64,000 bases of DNA from Cytobacillus oceanisediminis 2691. GTDB lineage: Bacteria > Bacillota > Bacilli > Bacillales > Cytobacillaceae. Of this stretch, positions 1-8,221 are shown piece after piece. Made by a program: the position numbers and the translations under genes. Each line of letters starts with the position of its first letter. Position 1 is the first letter of the stretch. A model generated the notes under the pieces. That model was not told where the DNA came from. It did not search any database and saw nothing but the letters and a program-made list of their open reading frames with translations. The DNA lies in contig NZ_VEEP01000006.1 of the NCBI RefSeq assembly GCF_007678455.1, positions 124,001-188,000 on the forward strand. The letters are read 5' to 3'.

Positions 1-564
1 TAAGCATTATGACCTTTGATCGCTAAAGTGACACTCTTGATGCCCGCTTCGTCACCAGGAAGGTAATCCAAAGTCTCAACCTTGAAGCCGCGCTTCTCCG
101 CCCAGCGTGTGTACATACGCAACAGCATCGAACCCCAGTCCTGTGACTCGGTTCCGCCGGCACCCGGGTGCAATTCAAGAATTGCGTTATTTTTATCGTA
201 CTCTTCACTCAACAACAATTGAAGCTCGAACTCACTCATGCGCTCTTTGAACTCGACAAGCTCCTTCTCCAGTTCTTCACGGAGATCTGCATCGTTTTCT
301 TCTTTTACAAGCTCATAAGTTAAATCAAGATTTTCGTATGTCTCGTTAAGCTCATTAAAAACATTTACCTGTTCTTTAAGCGCATTGGCTTCATTGATGA
401 CGACCTGTGCCTTCTGCTGGTCATCCCAGAAGTCAGGCGCAAGCATGCCGTCTTCTAGCTCTGCGATTCGCGCTTCCTTATTTTCGAGGTCAAAGAGACC
501 CCCTGAAGTCCGCTAATTTCTTAGCTGTTTTCTCAAGCTCATTCCTGATATCTGCTAATTCCAT
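1..564 (-). CDS. prfB: Peptide chain release factor 2 (RF2), partial, with programmed +1 frameshift
   Basis: RF2 recognises UGA and UAA stop codons on the ribosome. The start is the ATG at 564, followed by residues [16 protein letters not shown]. Codon 25 is an in-frame TGA, and the frame resumes +1 as [15 protein letters not shown], then the conserved [16 protein letters not shown] segment of the class I release-factor core. The GGQ peptidyl-hydrolysis motif lies beyond base 1, so the gene is cut by the window edge. It is downstream of secA on the same strand, as in B. subtilis, but a terminator-like hairpin sits between them. The frameshift makes RF2 autoregulated: low RF2 slows reading of the TGA and favours the shift. 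The identification is secure. Confidence 0.97.
489..504 (-). promoter_or_regulatory. prfB: prfB +1 programmed frameshift site
   Basis: On the minus strand the sequence reads AGG GGG TCT CTT TGA C. It has an internal Shine-Dalgarno-like AGGGGG (504-499), the slippery CTT codon (495-493) and the in-frame TGA stop (492-490) followed by C. This is the canonical bacterial RF2 frameshift cassette. Both the zero-frame leader and the +1 frame translate into the expected RF2 protein. Confidence 0.97.
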
Positions 565-620
565 ATCATTCACCTCATAGTATATTATAGCGTCTTGCTA
601 AATGAATTTCACATCTGGTC

Positions 621-652
621 TAAAAAAAGAAACCAGCGGGTTGCCCGCCGGC
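621..652 (-). terminator. Terminator-like hairpin between secA and prfB
   Basis: Arms 633-640 and 644-651 form a GC-rich stem with one mismatch and a 3-nt loop. On the minus strand it is followed by a run of T (complement of 622-628). It lies just after the secA stop, so it may end or attenuate secA transcription before prfB. Confidence 0.6.
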
Positions 653-665
653 CTCTTGTATCAGT

Positions 666-3179
666 TTATTCAGCTTTGCCGCAGCAGTTCTTGTATTTCT
701 TGCCGCTGCCGCAAATACATGGATCATTACGGCCTACATCCATTGTTTTGACGACTGGCTTCTTCTTCACTTTTCCGCCTTCGTCTTCCTTTGGATTCAC
801 CGCCTGGCCTTTTGCTACTTCCTGGCGCTCAAGGTTGCTGCGGATTTCAGCCTTCATGATGTATTTCGCAACATCGTCTTCGATGGAAAGAACCATGCTC
901 TCGAACATTGCGAAACCTTCATGCTGGTATTCACGCAGTGGATCGATCTGACCGTACGCACGAAGGTGGATGCCCTGGCGCAGCTGGTCCATCTGGTCGA
1001 TATGGTCCATCCACTTCGAGTCAACGGAACGAAGCACGATGACTTTTTCAAACTCACGCATCTGTTCGTCAGTCAACATTTCTTCTTTTTCATCATAGCG
1101 CTCTTTCACCTTCGCCATGATCGCTTCAATGATTTCATCCTGCTCTTTGCCGCGAAGGTCTTCAACAGTGATGTCACCTTCATGAAGCAGGCTGCCGTTC
1201 ACGTAATCGATGATGCTGTTCAGATCCCATCTTTCCATATCTTCGCCTGCTGGCGTATGGGCGGAAACATTGCGTTCCAATGAAGATCTGATCATATTTT
1301 CAACGATGCTGCGAAGGTTTTCAGATTCAAGAACCTCGTCACGCTGCTTGTAGATGATCTCACGCTGCTGGCGAAGAACATCATCGTACTGAAGCAATTG
1401 CTTACGGGCGTCGAAGTTGTTGCCCTCAACACGTTTTTGCGCAGATTCAACGGCTCTTGAAACCATCTTGCTCTGGATTGGCTGGGTATCATCCATGCCA
1501 AGGCGTTCCATCATCGTTTTCATATTGTCAGAACCGAAACGGCGCATCAGTTCATCTTCCATTGAAAGGTAGAACTGCGTGACACCAGGGTCTCCCTGAC
1601 GTCCGGAACGTCCGCGGAGCTGGTTATCGATACGACGGCTCTCATGTCGCTCAGTACCAATAACAGCAAGGCCGCCAAGCTCTTTAACGCCTTCACCAAG
1701 CTTGATGTCCGTACCACGGCCCGCCATGTTTGTGGCAATCGTAACCGAACCCTGATGACCGGCCTCAGCGATGATTTCCGCTTCACGCTCATGGTTTTTC
1801 GCGTTCAGGACATTATGCTTGATGCCTTTTTTCGATAAAAACGCAGAAATGATTTCAGACGTTTCAATAGCAACTGTACCAACAAGAACAGGTTGTCCCG
1901 CCTGGTGGCGCTCAGCGATGTCATCAGCAACTGCCTTGAACTTCCCTTGCATCGATGCGTAAATCAAATCCGGACGGTCGTCACGGGCAATCGGACGGTT
2001 CGTCGGGATGACGACAACGTTCATGTTATAGATATTGCGGAATTCCTCTTCCTCTGTCTTCGCTGTACCGGTCATACCGGACAGTTTTTCATACATACGG
2101 AAGTAGTTCTGGAATGTGATCGTCGCAAGCGTCATGCTTTCGTTCTGGATATCAAGGCCTTCCTTCGCCTCGATCGCCTGGTGCAAACCTTCGCTGTAGC
2201 GGCGGCCCTTCATCAGACGGCCAGTGAACTGGTCAACTATGACAATCTCGCCGTCCTGGACGACGTAATCAACATCCTTGTGCATGCTCGCCTGTGCTTT
2301 CATCGCCTGGTTGATATGGTGCAGCAATGTCACATGCTTGATGTCAAAAAGATTATCGATGCCGAAAGCCTTTTCTGACTTAGTGATCCCTTCCTCCGTC
2401 AGCTGGACACCCTTCGTTTTTTCATCATATGTGTAATCTTCTTCACGCTTCAATGTGCGGACGAATGCATTCGCCTGGATGTAAAGCGCAGCCGATTTTT
2501 GCGCAGAGCCGGAAATGATCAACGGCGTACGCGCTTCATCAATCAAGATTGAGTCAACTTCATCGATGACGCAGAAGTGCAGCGGGCGCTGAACCTTCTG
2601 GTCTGAGTAAAGCACCATGTTATCGCGCAGATAGTCGAAGCCAAACTCGTTGTTCGTACCATAAGTGATATCAGCACGGTAGGCTTCCTGCTTCTCTTCC
2701 TTCGTCATGCTGTTCAGGTTGAGGCCGACAGTCAATCCAAGGAATTCATACAGCTGGCCCATCTCGACGGCGTCACGGCTCGCGAGGTATTCGTTGACAG
2801 TGATGACGTGCACGCCACGGCCAGTGATGGCGTTCAGGTACACCGGCATTGTTGCTGTAAGGGTTTTACCTTCACCAGTCTTCATCTCAGAGATATTTCC
2901 CTCATGAAGAGCGATACCACCCATCAGCTGGACTTTATAAGGATACAGGCCAAGAACACGCTTGGCGCCTTCACGGACAACCGCGAATGCTTCAACAAGC
3001 AGATCATCAGTCGATTCACCATTCTGGTAGCGATTCTTGAACTCTTCCGTTTTTTCCCTAAGCTGGTCATCAGACAGCTTTTCCATATCAACTGCAAGCG
3101 CATCGATTTGATCCGCCATTTTTGTCAATTTTTTAATATCGCGTTTATTCTGGTCGAAAATTTTCGTTAAAATCCCCAT
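666..3179 (-). CDS. secA: Preprotein translocase ATPase SecA
   Basis: This is the cytosolic and membrane-associated ATPase that pushes unfolded preproteins through SecYEG. The protein has 837 residues, usual for Bacillus SecA. It starts [18 protein letters not shown] and contains the Walker A segment [11 protein letters not shown], the DEAD-like box [18 protein letters not shown], the helicase motif [13 protein letters not shown] and the arginine-finger region [11 protein letters not shown]. The zinc-binding SecB-type tail is [13 protein letters not shown]. The start at 3179 is preceded by AGGAGCG at good spacing; an upstream in-frame ATG at 3239 has no such site. The gene has its own SigA-type promoter and a leader hairpin. 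Confidence 0.98.
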   Translation of the reverse strand: MGILTKIFDQNKRDIKKLTKMADQIDALAVDMEKLSDDQLREKTEEFKNRYQNGESTDDLLVEAFAVVREGAKRVLGLYPYKVQLMGGIALHEGNISEMKTGEGKTLTATMPVYLNAITGRGVHVITVNEYLASRDAVEMGQLYEFLGLTVGLNLNSMTKEEKQEAYRADITYGTNNEFGFDYLRDNMVLYSDQKVQRPLHFCVIDEVDSILIDEARTPLIISGSAQKSAALYIQANAFVRTLKREEDYTYDEKTKGVQLTEEGITKSEKAFGIDNLFDIKHVTLLHHINQAMKAQASMHKDVDYVVQDGEIVIVDQFTGRLMKGRRYSEGLHQAIEAKEGLDIQNESMTLATITFQNYFRMYEKLSGMTGTAKTEEEEFRNIYNMNVVVIPTNRPIARDDRPDLIYASMQGKFKAVADDIAERHQAGQPVLVGTVAIETSEIISAFLSKKGIKHNVLNAKNHEREAEIIAEAGHQGSVTIATNMAGRGTDIKLGEGVKELGGLAVIGTERHESRRIDNQLRGRSGRQGDPGVTQFYLSMEDELMRRFGSDNMKTMMERLGMDDTQPIQSKMVSRAVESAQKRVEGNNFDARKQLLQYDDVLRQQREIIYKQRDEVLESENLRSIVENMIRSSLERNVSAHTPAGEDMERWDLNSIIDYVNGSLLHEGDITVEDLRGKEQDEIIEAIMAKVKERYDEKEEMLTDEQMREFEKVIVLRSVDSKWMDHIDQMDQLRQGIHLRAYGQIDPLREYQHEGFAMFESMVLSIEDDVAKYIMKAEIRSNLERQEVAKGQAVNPKEDEGGKVKKKPVVKTMDVGRNDPCICGSGKKYKNCCGKAE

Positions 3180-3241
3180 ACAGACGCTCCTTTTATCTAT
3201 TGAATCTCGTTGAATTCGAATCGTAAAAAATAATCCCAAAG

Positions 3242-3271
3242 AAAAAAGATTCGCCCTGAATGCACCGAATC
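3242..3271 (-). promoter_or_regulatory. secA leader hairpin with U-run (possible attenuator)
   Basis: Minus-strand arms GATTCG (3271-3266) and CGAATC (3253-3248) flank a 12-nt loop and are followed directly by six T residues (3247-3242), as in an intrinsic terminator. It lies between the predicted secA promoter and the secA start. A second GATTCG (3222-3217) further down the leader could pair with the same CGAATC arm, giving a mutually exclusive structure. The regulatory role is inferred only. Confidence 0.45.
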
Positions 3272-3304
3272 CCTTTAAAAAAATTCGATTTATTGCTTCT
3301 TACT

Positions 3305-3333
3305 ATTTTACCACTTAGGACAAGGGGTGACAA
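3305..3333 (-). promoter_or_regulatory. Predicted SigA promoter of secA
   Basis: The -35 box TTGTCA (3333-3328) is separated by exactly 17 nt from the -10 box TAAAAT (3310-3305). It is located between the DUF1028-gene terminator and the secA leader hairpin, giving a leader of about 120 nt. Confidence 0.65.
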
Positions 3334-3340
3334 CCAAAGG

Positions 3341-3373
3341 GAAAAGTCCCCCTGCCGGCTGACAGGGGGACTC
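3341..3373 (-). terminator. Terminator of the DUF1028 gene
   Basis: A perfect 10-bp stem AGTCCCCCTG (3345-3354) and CAGGGGGACT (3363-3372) has an 8-nt loop. It is just downstream of the gene's stop codon, with a modest T-rich tail on the minus strand. Confidence 0.75.
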
Positions 3374-3378
3374 AAGGA

Positions 3379-4221
3379 TTATTGATTTTTCATAAACTCC
3401 AAAACTTCCAGATCGATCTTGCCTTTCTCCTGCTCCCGTTCTTCGAAGTTTTCGGTGTGGATGTAGGCTGTAAGCGCTTTGTGGAGTTCAGCATCATCTG
3501 CAGGGTCTGACTTTAGGTAATCAAGACGCTTTAGATGGTGCACGACTGTTTCCCTGACCTCTCCCTCGACTGCTACAACGTTCTCAGGTTTTGCTTTGGC
3601 AAAATAAAGCTGCTGCAGACTATAGATGCGGATCAACTCCGTGATTGGGTCCGGATGGTCATCTACTCTAAGATCGATATAGCGGTCATTGTATCCGCCG
3701 TATCCACCCTTCTCTTTAACAACTAATAATGCCGCCGACTGCTGGCCCCTGCTGTCGCCACCAGCTTGCTGGCCGGCATTGAGCGCCTGAAGCAACCGCT
3801 GTGCAAGCGAGCCTTCTGTTGTTTCAAACGTTTCGGCCATTGCTTTTACAGTATTTTCGTCCACTAAAATATTTCCCTGTGCTGCAAAGTGCTTGCCTGT
3901 TATCCCGCCTGCCCAGTCATAACAGTATGTACCCGTAAAAGTTGCTGGATTGCCCTCGGCATCAATCAAGCCGACCTGGCGCATTTCCTTGTCAGGGTCG
4001 TCCTTTGTGATCAACTCCATGGCCTCTTCAGCCGATTTCCCCTGCGCCATCAATTCGAGCGCCTGTGGCCCATACGCCGTATTCGCGTATGACTGAGTAG
4101 CCACAGCTCCCACTCCCGCTTTCGCAAAAGGTACAACTGCTCCTACGCCAAGGAATTTAGATTGTACCGCAATTCCCCATTCTTTTTCCTGAGGATCATA
4201 ACCTACGATTGAAAATGTCAT
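3379..4221 (-). CDS. DUF1028 family protein (predicted Ntn-hydrolase-like)
   Basis: The 280-residue protein starts MTFSIVGYDPQEKEWGIAVQ. The ATG at 4221 follows an ideal AGGAGG site at 4235-4230 or so. The pattern of conserved N-terminal TFSIVG, SKFLGVGAVVPFAKAG, ATQSYAN, and GNPATFTG with a downstream GNILV segment is that of DUF1028 (YlxR-unrelated) proteins, whose function is not established and which some consider Ntn-hydrolase-like. It is a single gene between two terminators, so it is probably monocistronic. It is not part of the B. subtilis secA-hpf neighbourhood as I know it. Function is unknown. Confidence 0.8.
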   Translation of the reverse strand: MTFSIVGYDPQEKEWGIAVQSKFLGVGAVVPFAKAGVGAVATQSYANTAYGPQALELMAQGKSAEEAMELITKDDPDKEMRQVGLIDAEGNPATFTGTYCYDWAGGITGKHFAAQGNILVDENTVKAMAETFETTEGSLAQRLLQALNAGQQAGGDSRGQQSAALLVVKEKGGYGGYNDRYIDLRVDDHPDPITELIRIYSLQQLYFAKAKPENVVAVEGEVRETVVHHLKRLDYLKSDPADDAELHKALTAYIHTENFEEREQEKGKIDLEVLEFMKNQ

Positions 4222-4280
4222 ATATATCGCCTCCTGGAAAATTATTTCGGCACTCGGCATAATTTTTCCTTCTAAAGAAC

Positions 4281-4316
4281 AAATTAAAACCCACAGCCAA
4301 TTTCTGACTGTGGGTT
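4281..4316 (-). terminator. Terminator of hpf
   Basis: A perfect 9-bp stem AACCCACAG (4288-4296) and CTGTGGGTT (4308-4316) has an 11-nt loop. It is followed on the minus strand by TTTTAATTT, immediately after the hpf stop. Confidence 0.85.
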
Positions 4317-4329
4317 GATTGTTAGATGA

Positions 4330-4875
4330 TTATTGAGCTTCAATCAAACCATAACGGCCGTCGTTACGCTTGTAAACAACGTTTGTTTGATTTGTTTCTG
4401 CGTTTGTGAACACGTAGAAGCTGTGGCCAAGCATGTTCATTTGCAGGATCGCCTCTTCGCTGTCCATTGGCTTCAGATCGAAGCTCTTTGTGCGGACAAC
4501 TTCAAGGTCTTCGTCTTCCTCAACCTGCTCAACATCTGTGAAAATCGGAGCGTAATCCTTTAAGCTTTCCTTTTCACGGAACTTGCGGTTGACCTTTGTT
4601 TTATGCTTGCGGATCTGGCGCTCAAGCTTATCTGTGATCAGGTCGATCGCAGCATACATATCTTCATGAACTTCCTCGGCGCGAAGCACAAGGTCCTTCA
4701 TCGGAATCGTAATTTCAACTTTTGATTTCTTATCTTGATAAACTTTCAGGTTCACGTTCACATTGGCATTGGGTGACTCGGTGAAATACCGGTCAAGCTT
4801 CGCAATCTTCTTCTCAACATACTCTCTGATTGCTGGCGTTACCTCAATGTTTTCTCCACGAATGTTGTAGTTCAT
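4330..4875 (-). CDS. hpf: Long-form ribosome hibernation promoting factor HPF
   Basis: The 181-residue protein binds the 30S decoding region and dimerises 70S ribosomes into inactive 100S particles during slow growth or stress. The N-terminal S30AE domain starts MNYNIRGENIEVTPAIREYV and runs to about residue 110. The C-terminal dimerisation domain carries MNMLGHSFYVFTNAET and YKRNDGRYGLIE. The length identifies the long form (B. subtilis YvyD). The start at 4875 follows AAAGGAGGAGT. A SigB-like promoter upstream fits the stress control known for this gene. Confidence 0.96.
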   Translation of the reverse strand: MNYNIRGENIEVTPAIREYVEKKIAKLDRYFTESPNANVNVNLKVYQDKKSKVEITIPMKDLVLRAEEVHEDMYAAIDLITDKLERQIRKHKTKVNRKFREKESLKDYAPIFTDVEQVEEDEDLEVVRTKSFDLKPMDSEEAILQMNMLGHSFYVFTNAETNQTNVVYKRNDGRYGLIEAQ

Positions 4876-4921
4876 AGTGGACTCCTCCTTTGGGATATGA
4901 CTATGTATTACTAATTCTATT

Positions 4922-4947
4922 TTACCCCAAAGAACTCCTGCAAAAAC
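4922..4947 (-). promoter_or_regulatory. Candidate SigB-type promoter of hpf
   Basis: On the minus strand GTTTTT (4947-4942), a 14-nt spacer and GGGTAA (4927-4922) resemble the general-stress consensus GTTTAA-N13-15-GGGWAW. It lies about 50 nt upstream of hpf, whose B. subtilis orthologue is known to be SigB dependent. Confidence 0.5.
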
Positions 4948-5024
4948 AGTCAGAAGATTTGACGATTTTATGTCTGTTTTTACTGTCGGAATAGTGGATA
5001 GTTTGTTGAGGGTTGTCCGACTAT

Positions 5025-5051
5025 GGAAAAACCGCCCGATTAAAGGCGGTT
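5025..5051 (-). terminator. Terminator at the end of the flaG-fliDST operon
   Basis: A perfect 7-bp stem AACCGCC (5030-5036) and GGCGGTT (5045-5051) has an 8-nt loop. The minus-strand continuation is TTTTTCC. The arm overlaps the stop codon of the 5050-5436 gene. Confidence 0.75.
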
Positions 5052-5436
5052 ATACTTGTATAAATGGTTTTAATTGTTGTTCCACAATCAGCTTCCAGGA
5101 AGAGTATGCAGGATGTATATCCTCTAGAATGATTTTTTGCTTTGCGTTCTGGTCATTAAACTTCCCATCAAGCATTTCCGCTTTTTCGACCACTGCCTCG
5201 AACCTGACAAGGCTATTCAAAACTGATGTCTGTTCCTTAAAATATTCCGCTAAAACAAAATTGGTATTAATCATCTGGGTAAACGCATGAAATATATCAC
5301 TTAAAAGCCTGTCACCTTCCGTGTAAGAAAGATTATTGAAGCTTTCTTTGATGTATTTAAATGCCTCTTCTACCGTTTCAAGCAAATCCATGTATTGCCT
5401 TGCCAGGAAGTATTGTTCTTCGCTTAATGCAATCAA
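5050..5436 (-). CDS. Small hypothetical protein at the end of the fliDST operon
   Basis: I do not recognise this protein. It has about 128 residues, is soluble and rich in predicted helix (LARQYMDLLETVEEAFKYI, then EKAEMLDGKFNDQNAKQKI), and has no signal peptide or membrane segment. The likely start is the TTG at 5436, which has AGGTG six bases upstream overlapping the fliT stop. A GTG at 5445 abuts the fliT stop but lacks a ribosome site. Tight coupling to fliT suggests a flagellar-chaperone or filament-assembly accessory role, by context only. B. subtilis has no gene that I recall between fliT and hpf. Confidence 0.65.
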   Translation of the reverse strand: MIALSEEQYFLARQYMDLLETVEEAFKYIKESFNNLSYTEGDRLLSDIFHAFTQMINTNFVLAEYFKEQTSVLNSLVRFEAVVEKAEMLDGKFNDQNAKQKIILEDIHPAYSSWKLIVEQQLKPFIQV

Positions 5437-5445
5437 TCCATTCAC

Positions 5446-5790
5446 CTATTTTCTTTTATCGTAAAACATGCCGTCCGTTGAGAGGCTTTGATATGGATTG
5501 ACATATTTCGTGTTTGATTGTTTTTTTGCCTGCAGGTTCTTGATGTCTTTCTGGATCGAGCCCTTTTCTGCTTTTAAAAGCTGTTCAAGCCTAGCGTTCA
5601 ACTGGATGATTTGCTTGCCCAATTCCGATTCCTCCAGCGTATATGGAGGCGAAATCTCTTTCACTAGCTCATCACGCCTATCCAAAAACTCTTCCACTTT
5701 TGAAATTTTCTCATCCAGCTCTCCCTGAGAATTTTGCAAAATATGAATCAACTCAGTTGTTGCCTCGTGAAACTTTTTAACTGCGCTCAC
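5446..5790 (-). CDS. fliT: Flagellar chaperone FliT (predicted)
   Basis: The 114-residue, highly helical and charged protein directly follows fliS. The GTG start at 5790 shares one base with the fliS TAG stop, so translation is coupled. Its central segment (about residues 15-95) looks coiled-coil. The C-terminus NPYQSLSTDGMFYDKRK is the type seen in Bacillus FliT (YvyE-unrelated). FliT-type proteins chaperone the filament cap FliD. The assignment rests on position after fliD-fliS, size and the tail. Sequence similarity within this family is low, so confidence is moderate. Confidence 0.75.
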   Translation of the reverse strand: MSAVKKFHEATTELIHILQNSQGELDEKISKVEEFLDRRDELVKEISPPYTLEESELGKQIIQLNARLEQLLKAEKGSIQKDIKNLQAKKQSNTKYVNPYQSLSTDGMFYDKRK

Positions 5791-6191
5791 TAAGCCATGC
5801 CACCCTTGCTATGCTGCTTCTGGCGATTCAACTGGATGACCTGCTTCCAAGTATCGCGGAAGTCAGTGACAAGCCCTTCGACTTCCTCCAGGATTGCTGT
5901 ATCATTCTTAACATTTGCCTCGATCAACCGGCGATTCATATAGTCATATAATGACATCATATTCTCCGAGACTTCAAGTTCCATGTTTAAAGTAACCATC
6001 AGCTCTTGAACTATGCTTTGAGCCTTCTGGATATTCGTATTCTTTGCTTGTATATCATTTGTTTTAATTGCGTTTTTCGCTAGGTGGATAAATTTTAAGC
6101 ATCCGTTATATAACAACAATGTCAATTCACCTGGAGAAGCGGTATTGACTGAGTTTTGCTGGTAGGACTGGTATGGATTGTTTACTGCCAT
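5790..6191 (-). CDS. fliS: Flagellin export chaperone FliS
   Basis: The 133-residue cytosolic four-helix-bundle protein binds the C-terminus of flagellin and keeps it unfolded for export. The N-terminus MAVNNPYQSYQQNSVNTASP is diagnostic, as is ELTLLLYNGCLKFI. It also plays a part with FliW and CsrA in the flagellin homeostasis switch in Bacillus. The start has AAAGGAGAG upstream. It sits 32 nt after fliD and overlaps fliT by one base. Confidence 0.95.
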   Translation of the reverse strand: MAVNNPYQSYQQNSVNTASPGELTLLLYNGCLKFIHLAKNAIKTNDIQAKNTNIQKAQSIVQELMVTLNMELEVSENMMSLYDYMNRRLIEANVKNDTAILEEVEGLVTDFRDTWKQVIQLNRQKQHSKGGMA

Positions 6192-6223
6192 TTTTTACTC
6201 TCCTTTATCGAAAGGGAATTTTG

Positions 6224-7726
6224 TTACATTCCTCCGCCGAATTGCTGCATTAAATACATTGACTGGCTGTTTGAACGCTGTATCGCTTTTTCCATTGCCG
6301 TGAATTGTCGCCAGTAGCGATCTTCTACTTGAATCAAACGATTCTGGAAACGATCAATTTGGTTATCTAAGCTTTCTAAGTTTCTTCCTAGTGTAAAGGA
6401 GTTATTTATACTAGATGCTTTGCCTGCTCGCTTTTCAATGTTCAGCATTGTTGTTTTTATCGTTTCCCTGAGCTTACGAGCGAGTCCCTGGCTTTCTCCT
6501 GTTCCTTCCTTAGAAAATAGCTCATACACACCATTGGGATTCTCTGATATAGCTGCTTTAAGCTTATCCGTATCGATGACTAGTTTTCCGCCATCCAAAT
6601 AATTGCTGGAAGTAGTGATTCCTATCTTAGAAAGCTGATTTGTTCCTGCAAGTCCTGAAACGGATGAGTAGAGATCCATTCGCATTTTATTCAATGCCCC
6701 AGATAAAATTGAGTCACCTCTAAGGGTTCCGCTCCTTGCCTTTTCCTCCCAGCGCTCGATATCCTTTTCGCTCATTGCCTCTTTTTGCTCATTAGTCAGC
6801 GGCTGGTAATCCCGATATCGTTTTTCTCCCAGCTCACCTTTAACTGTTTCAATTAAAGAATTATATTTTTCAACAAAACTGACGATTGTTTCAAGAATAG
6901 CATCAGTATCAGTTGTTGAAGAGTAGGTTACTGGACCTGTTGTTCTGTCTTTTAAAGAAATTTCAACTCCATTGATCACAAAAGTATTGCTTGACCTTTC
7001 GATCGGCATTCCATTGTAGGTTAACGAAGCATTGGTTCCCGATGCCCCAAACCCTGCTGTCTTGGCTGCCTCATTATCTGCCGCCATATTCAACGCTGAC
7101 CAAAAGTTTCCGTCGCTCAACAGGGATATTTCTGAACCGCCAGCAATATCACCCGTGTTCTTTGCAATAATCGACATGGTCCCTTTATCTTTATCAAAAT
7201 AAGCGGAGACATCTGTCTGGCTGTTTATCTTAGCTACCACAGTATCCATGGTATCGACTGCTGGGTCAATAGTGACTTCCTTTATCGAACCAAGCTTACC
7301 ATCCTTGTCGATCGCCTGAATTTTCAAAGTCTGTGCTGTAATTCCATAACTGCTTAGTTTGGTTGTGGGAACAATTGAAGCAGATGCCGTTGAATACATA
7401 CTTCCAGATTTCGCAAGGCTTCCAACTTCAATAGTCCCTGAAAAATCAGCAGTAGAATTAATATTTTTTATAGATACAGCTTCTGGATTTGAAACCGAAA
7501 TAGATTTTTTTATGTAAGAGCCTTGTTTCATGATGCCATCAAACATAAGCCTGTCCAGCTCTAGCAGTGATTTATTGATTTCCCTGTAATCATCTCTCTG
7601 CCATTCCAAATACTGCTTCTTTTGAGCAAGCTTATCCAACGGTATCCGTTCTGCTTTCATCAAATCACCTACGAGTTGGTCAATGTCCATCCCGCTGGCT
7701 AAGCCGCCTATCCTTAAATTTGCCAT
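6224..7726 (-). CDS. fliD: Flagellar filament cap protein FliD
   Basis: The 500-residue secreted protein forms the cap under which flagellin polymerises. The N-terminal domain begins MANLRIGGLASGMDIDQLVG, the classic FliD signature. The variable central region follows, and the C-terminal helical domain ends NSQSMYLMQQFGGGM. The length is typical of Bacillus FliD. The start at 7726 follows GAAGGTGATG. It lies 13 nt after flaG, in the operon flaG-fliD-fliS-fliT under a SigD promoter. Confidence 0.96.
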   Translation of the reverse strand: MANLRIGGLASGMDIDQLVGDLMKAERIPLDKLAQKKQYLEWQRDDYREINKSLLELDRLMFDGIMKQGSYIKKSISVSNPEAVSIKNINSTADFSGTIEVGSLAKSGSMYSTASASIVPTTKLSSYGITAQTLKIQAIDKDGKLGSIKEVTIDPAVDTMDTVVAKINSQTDVSAYFDKDKGTMSIIAKNTGDIAGGSEISLLSDGNFWSALNMAADNEAAKTAGFGASGTNASLTYNGMPIERSSNTFVINGVEISLKDRTTGPVTYSSTTDTDAILETIVSFVEKYNSLIETVKGELGEKRYRDYQPLTNEQKEAMSEKDIERWEEKARSGTLRGDSILSGALNKMRMDLYSSVSGLAGTNQLSKIGITTSSNYLDGGKLVIDTDKLKAAISENPNGVYELFSKEGTGESQGLARKLRETIKTTMLNIEKRAGKASSINNSFTLGRNLESLDNQIDRFQNRLIQVEDRYWRQFTAMEKAIQRSNSQSMYLMQQFGGGM

Positions 7727-7739
7727 AGTATCATCACCT

Positions 7740-8108
7740 TCAGACCTTTTTATCCATTAAAATTCCCAGAAACTCTGTCATAGCTGCGTAGAAATCCAGC
7801 ATTTTTTTAGGCGGTATTTCCCTTACAACTTCATGTGTAACATCATCCACAATCGTTACGTAATATTCATTCAGTTTTTCATGATATTCAAATTTTAGCG
7901 AAGTCGGTGAGTTCTGGATGAAAAGATTTAGATTTCCAACCATTTCCTCTACCTTTTCTTTAGGAAAAACAAAACTATCTGCCGCCCCTTGATTTATGTT
8001 TAGCGGTAAAAACTCTTTTTCTATTCCTTTTACTAAGTCTGTTTCACCCTTTTGGGTAATTCTTGGCTGTGAGGAATTGAAGTTTGATGATATCGAGTTA
8101 ATCATCAT
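7740..8108 (-). CDS. flaG: FlaG family flagellar protein (YvyC type)
   Basis: The protein has about 122 residues. The C-terminal half carries the FlaG signature: LKFEYHEKLNEYYVTIVD, then EVVREIPPKKMLDFYAAM. FlaG proteins influence filament length and are usually next to fliD, as here. The start at 8108 (ATGATG, the second at 8105) follows GGGGGAG at 4-7 nt. An upstream in-frame codon at 8129 has no ribosome site. It is the first gene of the fliDST operon and is preceded by a strong SigD promoter. Confidence 0.88.
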   Translation of the reverse strand: MMINSISSNFNSSQPRITQKGETDLVKGIEKEFLPLNINQGAADSFVFPKEKVEEMVGNLNLFIQNSPTSLKFEYHEKLNEYYVTIVDDVTHEVVREIPPKKMLDFYAAMTEFLGILMDKKV

Positions 8109-8142
8109 GTGCTCCCCCTGAAATATCAATCTTTTAATATTA

Positions 8143-8169
8143 TTATCGTCAAAAAATCCATTTTGTTTA
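8143..8169 (-). promoter_or_regulatory. SigD promoter of flaG-fliD-fliS-fliT
   Basis: On the minus strand TAAA (8169-8166), a 15-nt spacer and GACGATAA (8150-8143) match the motility sigma consensus TAAA-N15-GCCGATAA with one mismatch. It is 35 nt upstream of flaG. Confidence 0.8.
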
Positions 8170-8180
8170 AATCTTATTTA

Positions 8181-8211
8181 AAATAAAAAGGAATCTTCCT
8201 GGAAGATTCCT
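8181..8211 (-). terminator. Terminator of the Ig-repeat protein gene
   Basis: The 9-bp perfect stem AGGAATCTT (8189-8197) and AAGATTCCT (8203-8211) is followed on the minus strand by TTTTTATTTTA. A T-rich tract on the other side means it could work in both directions. Confidence 0.85.
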
Positions 8212-8221
8212 CTAAACTTTT

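Noticed and set aside
595-951. Plus-strand open frame over the 3' end of secA
   Set aside because: Complement of the secA coding sequence with no ribosome site; several others (1893-2378, 2808-3170) are the same.
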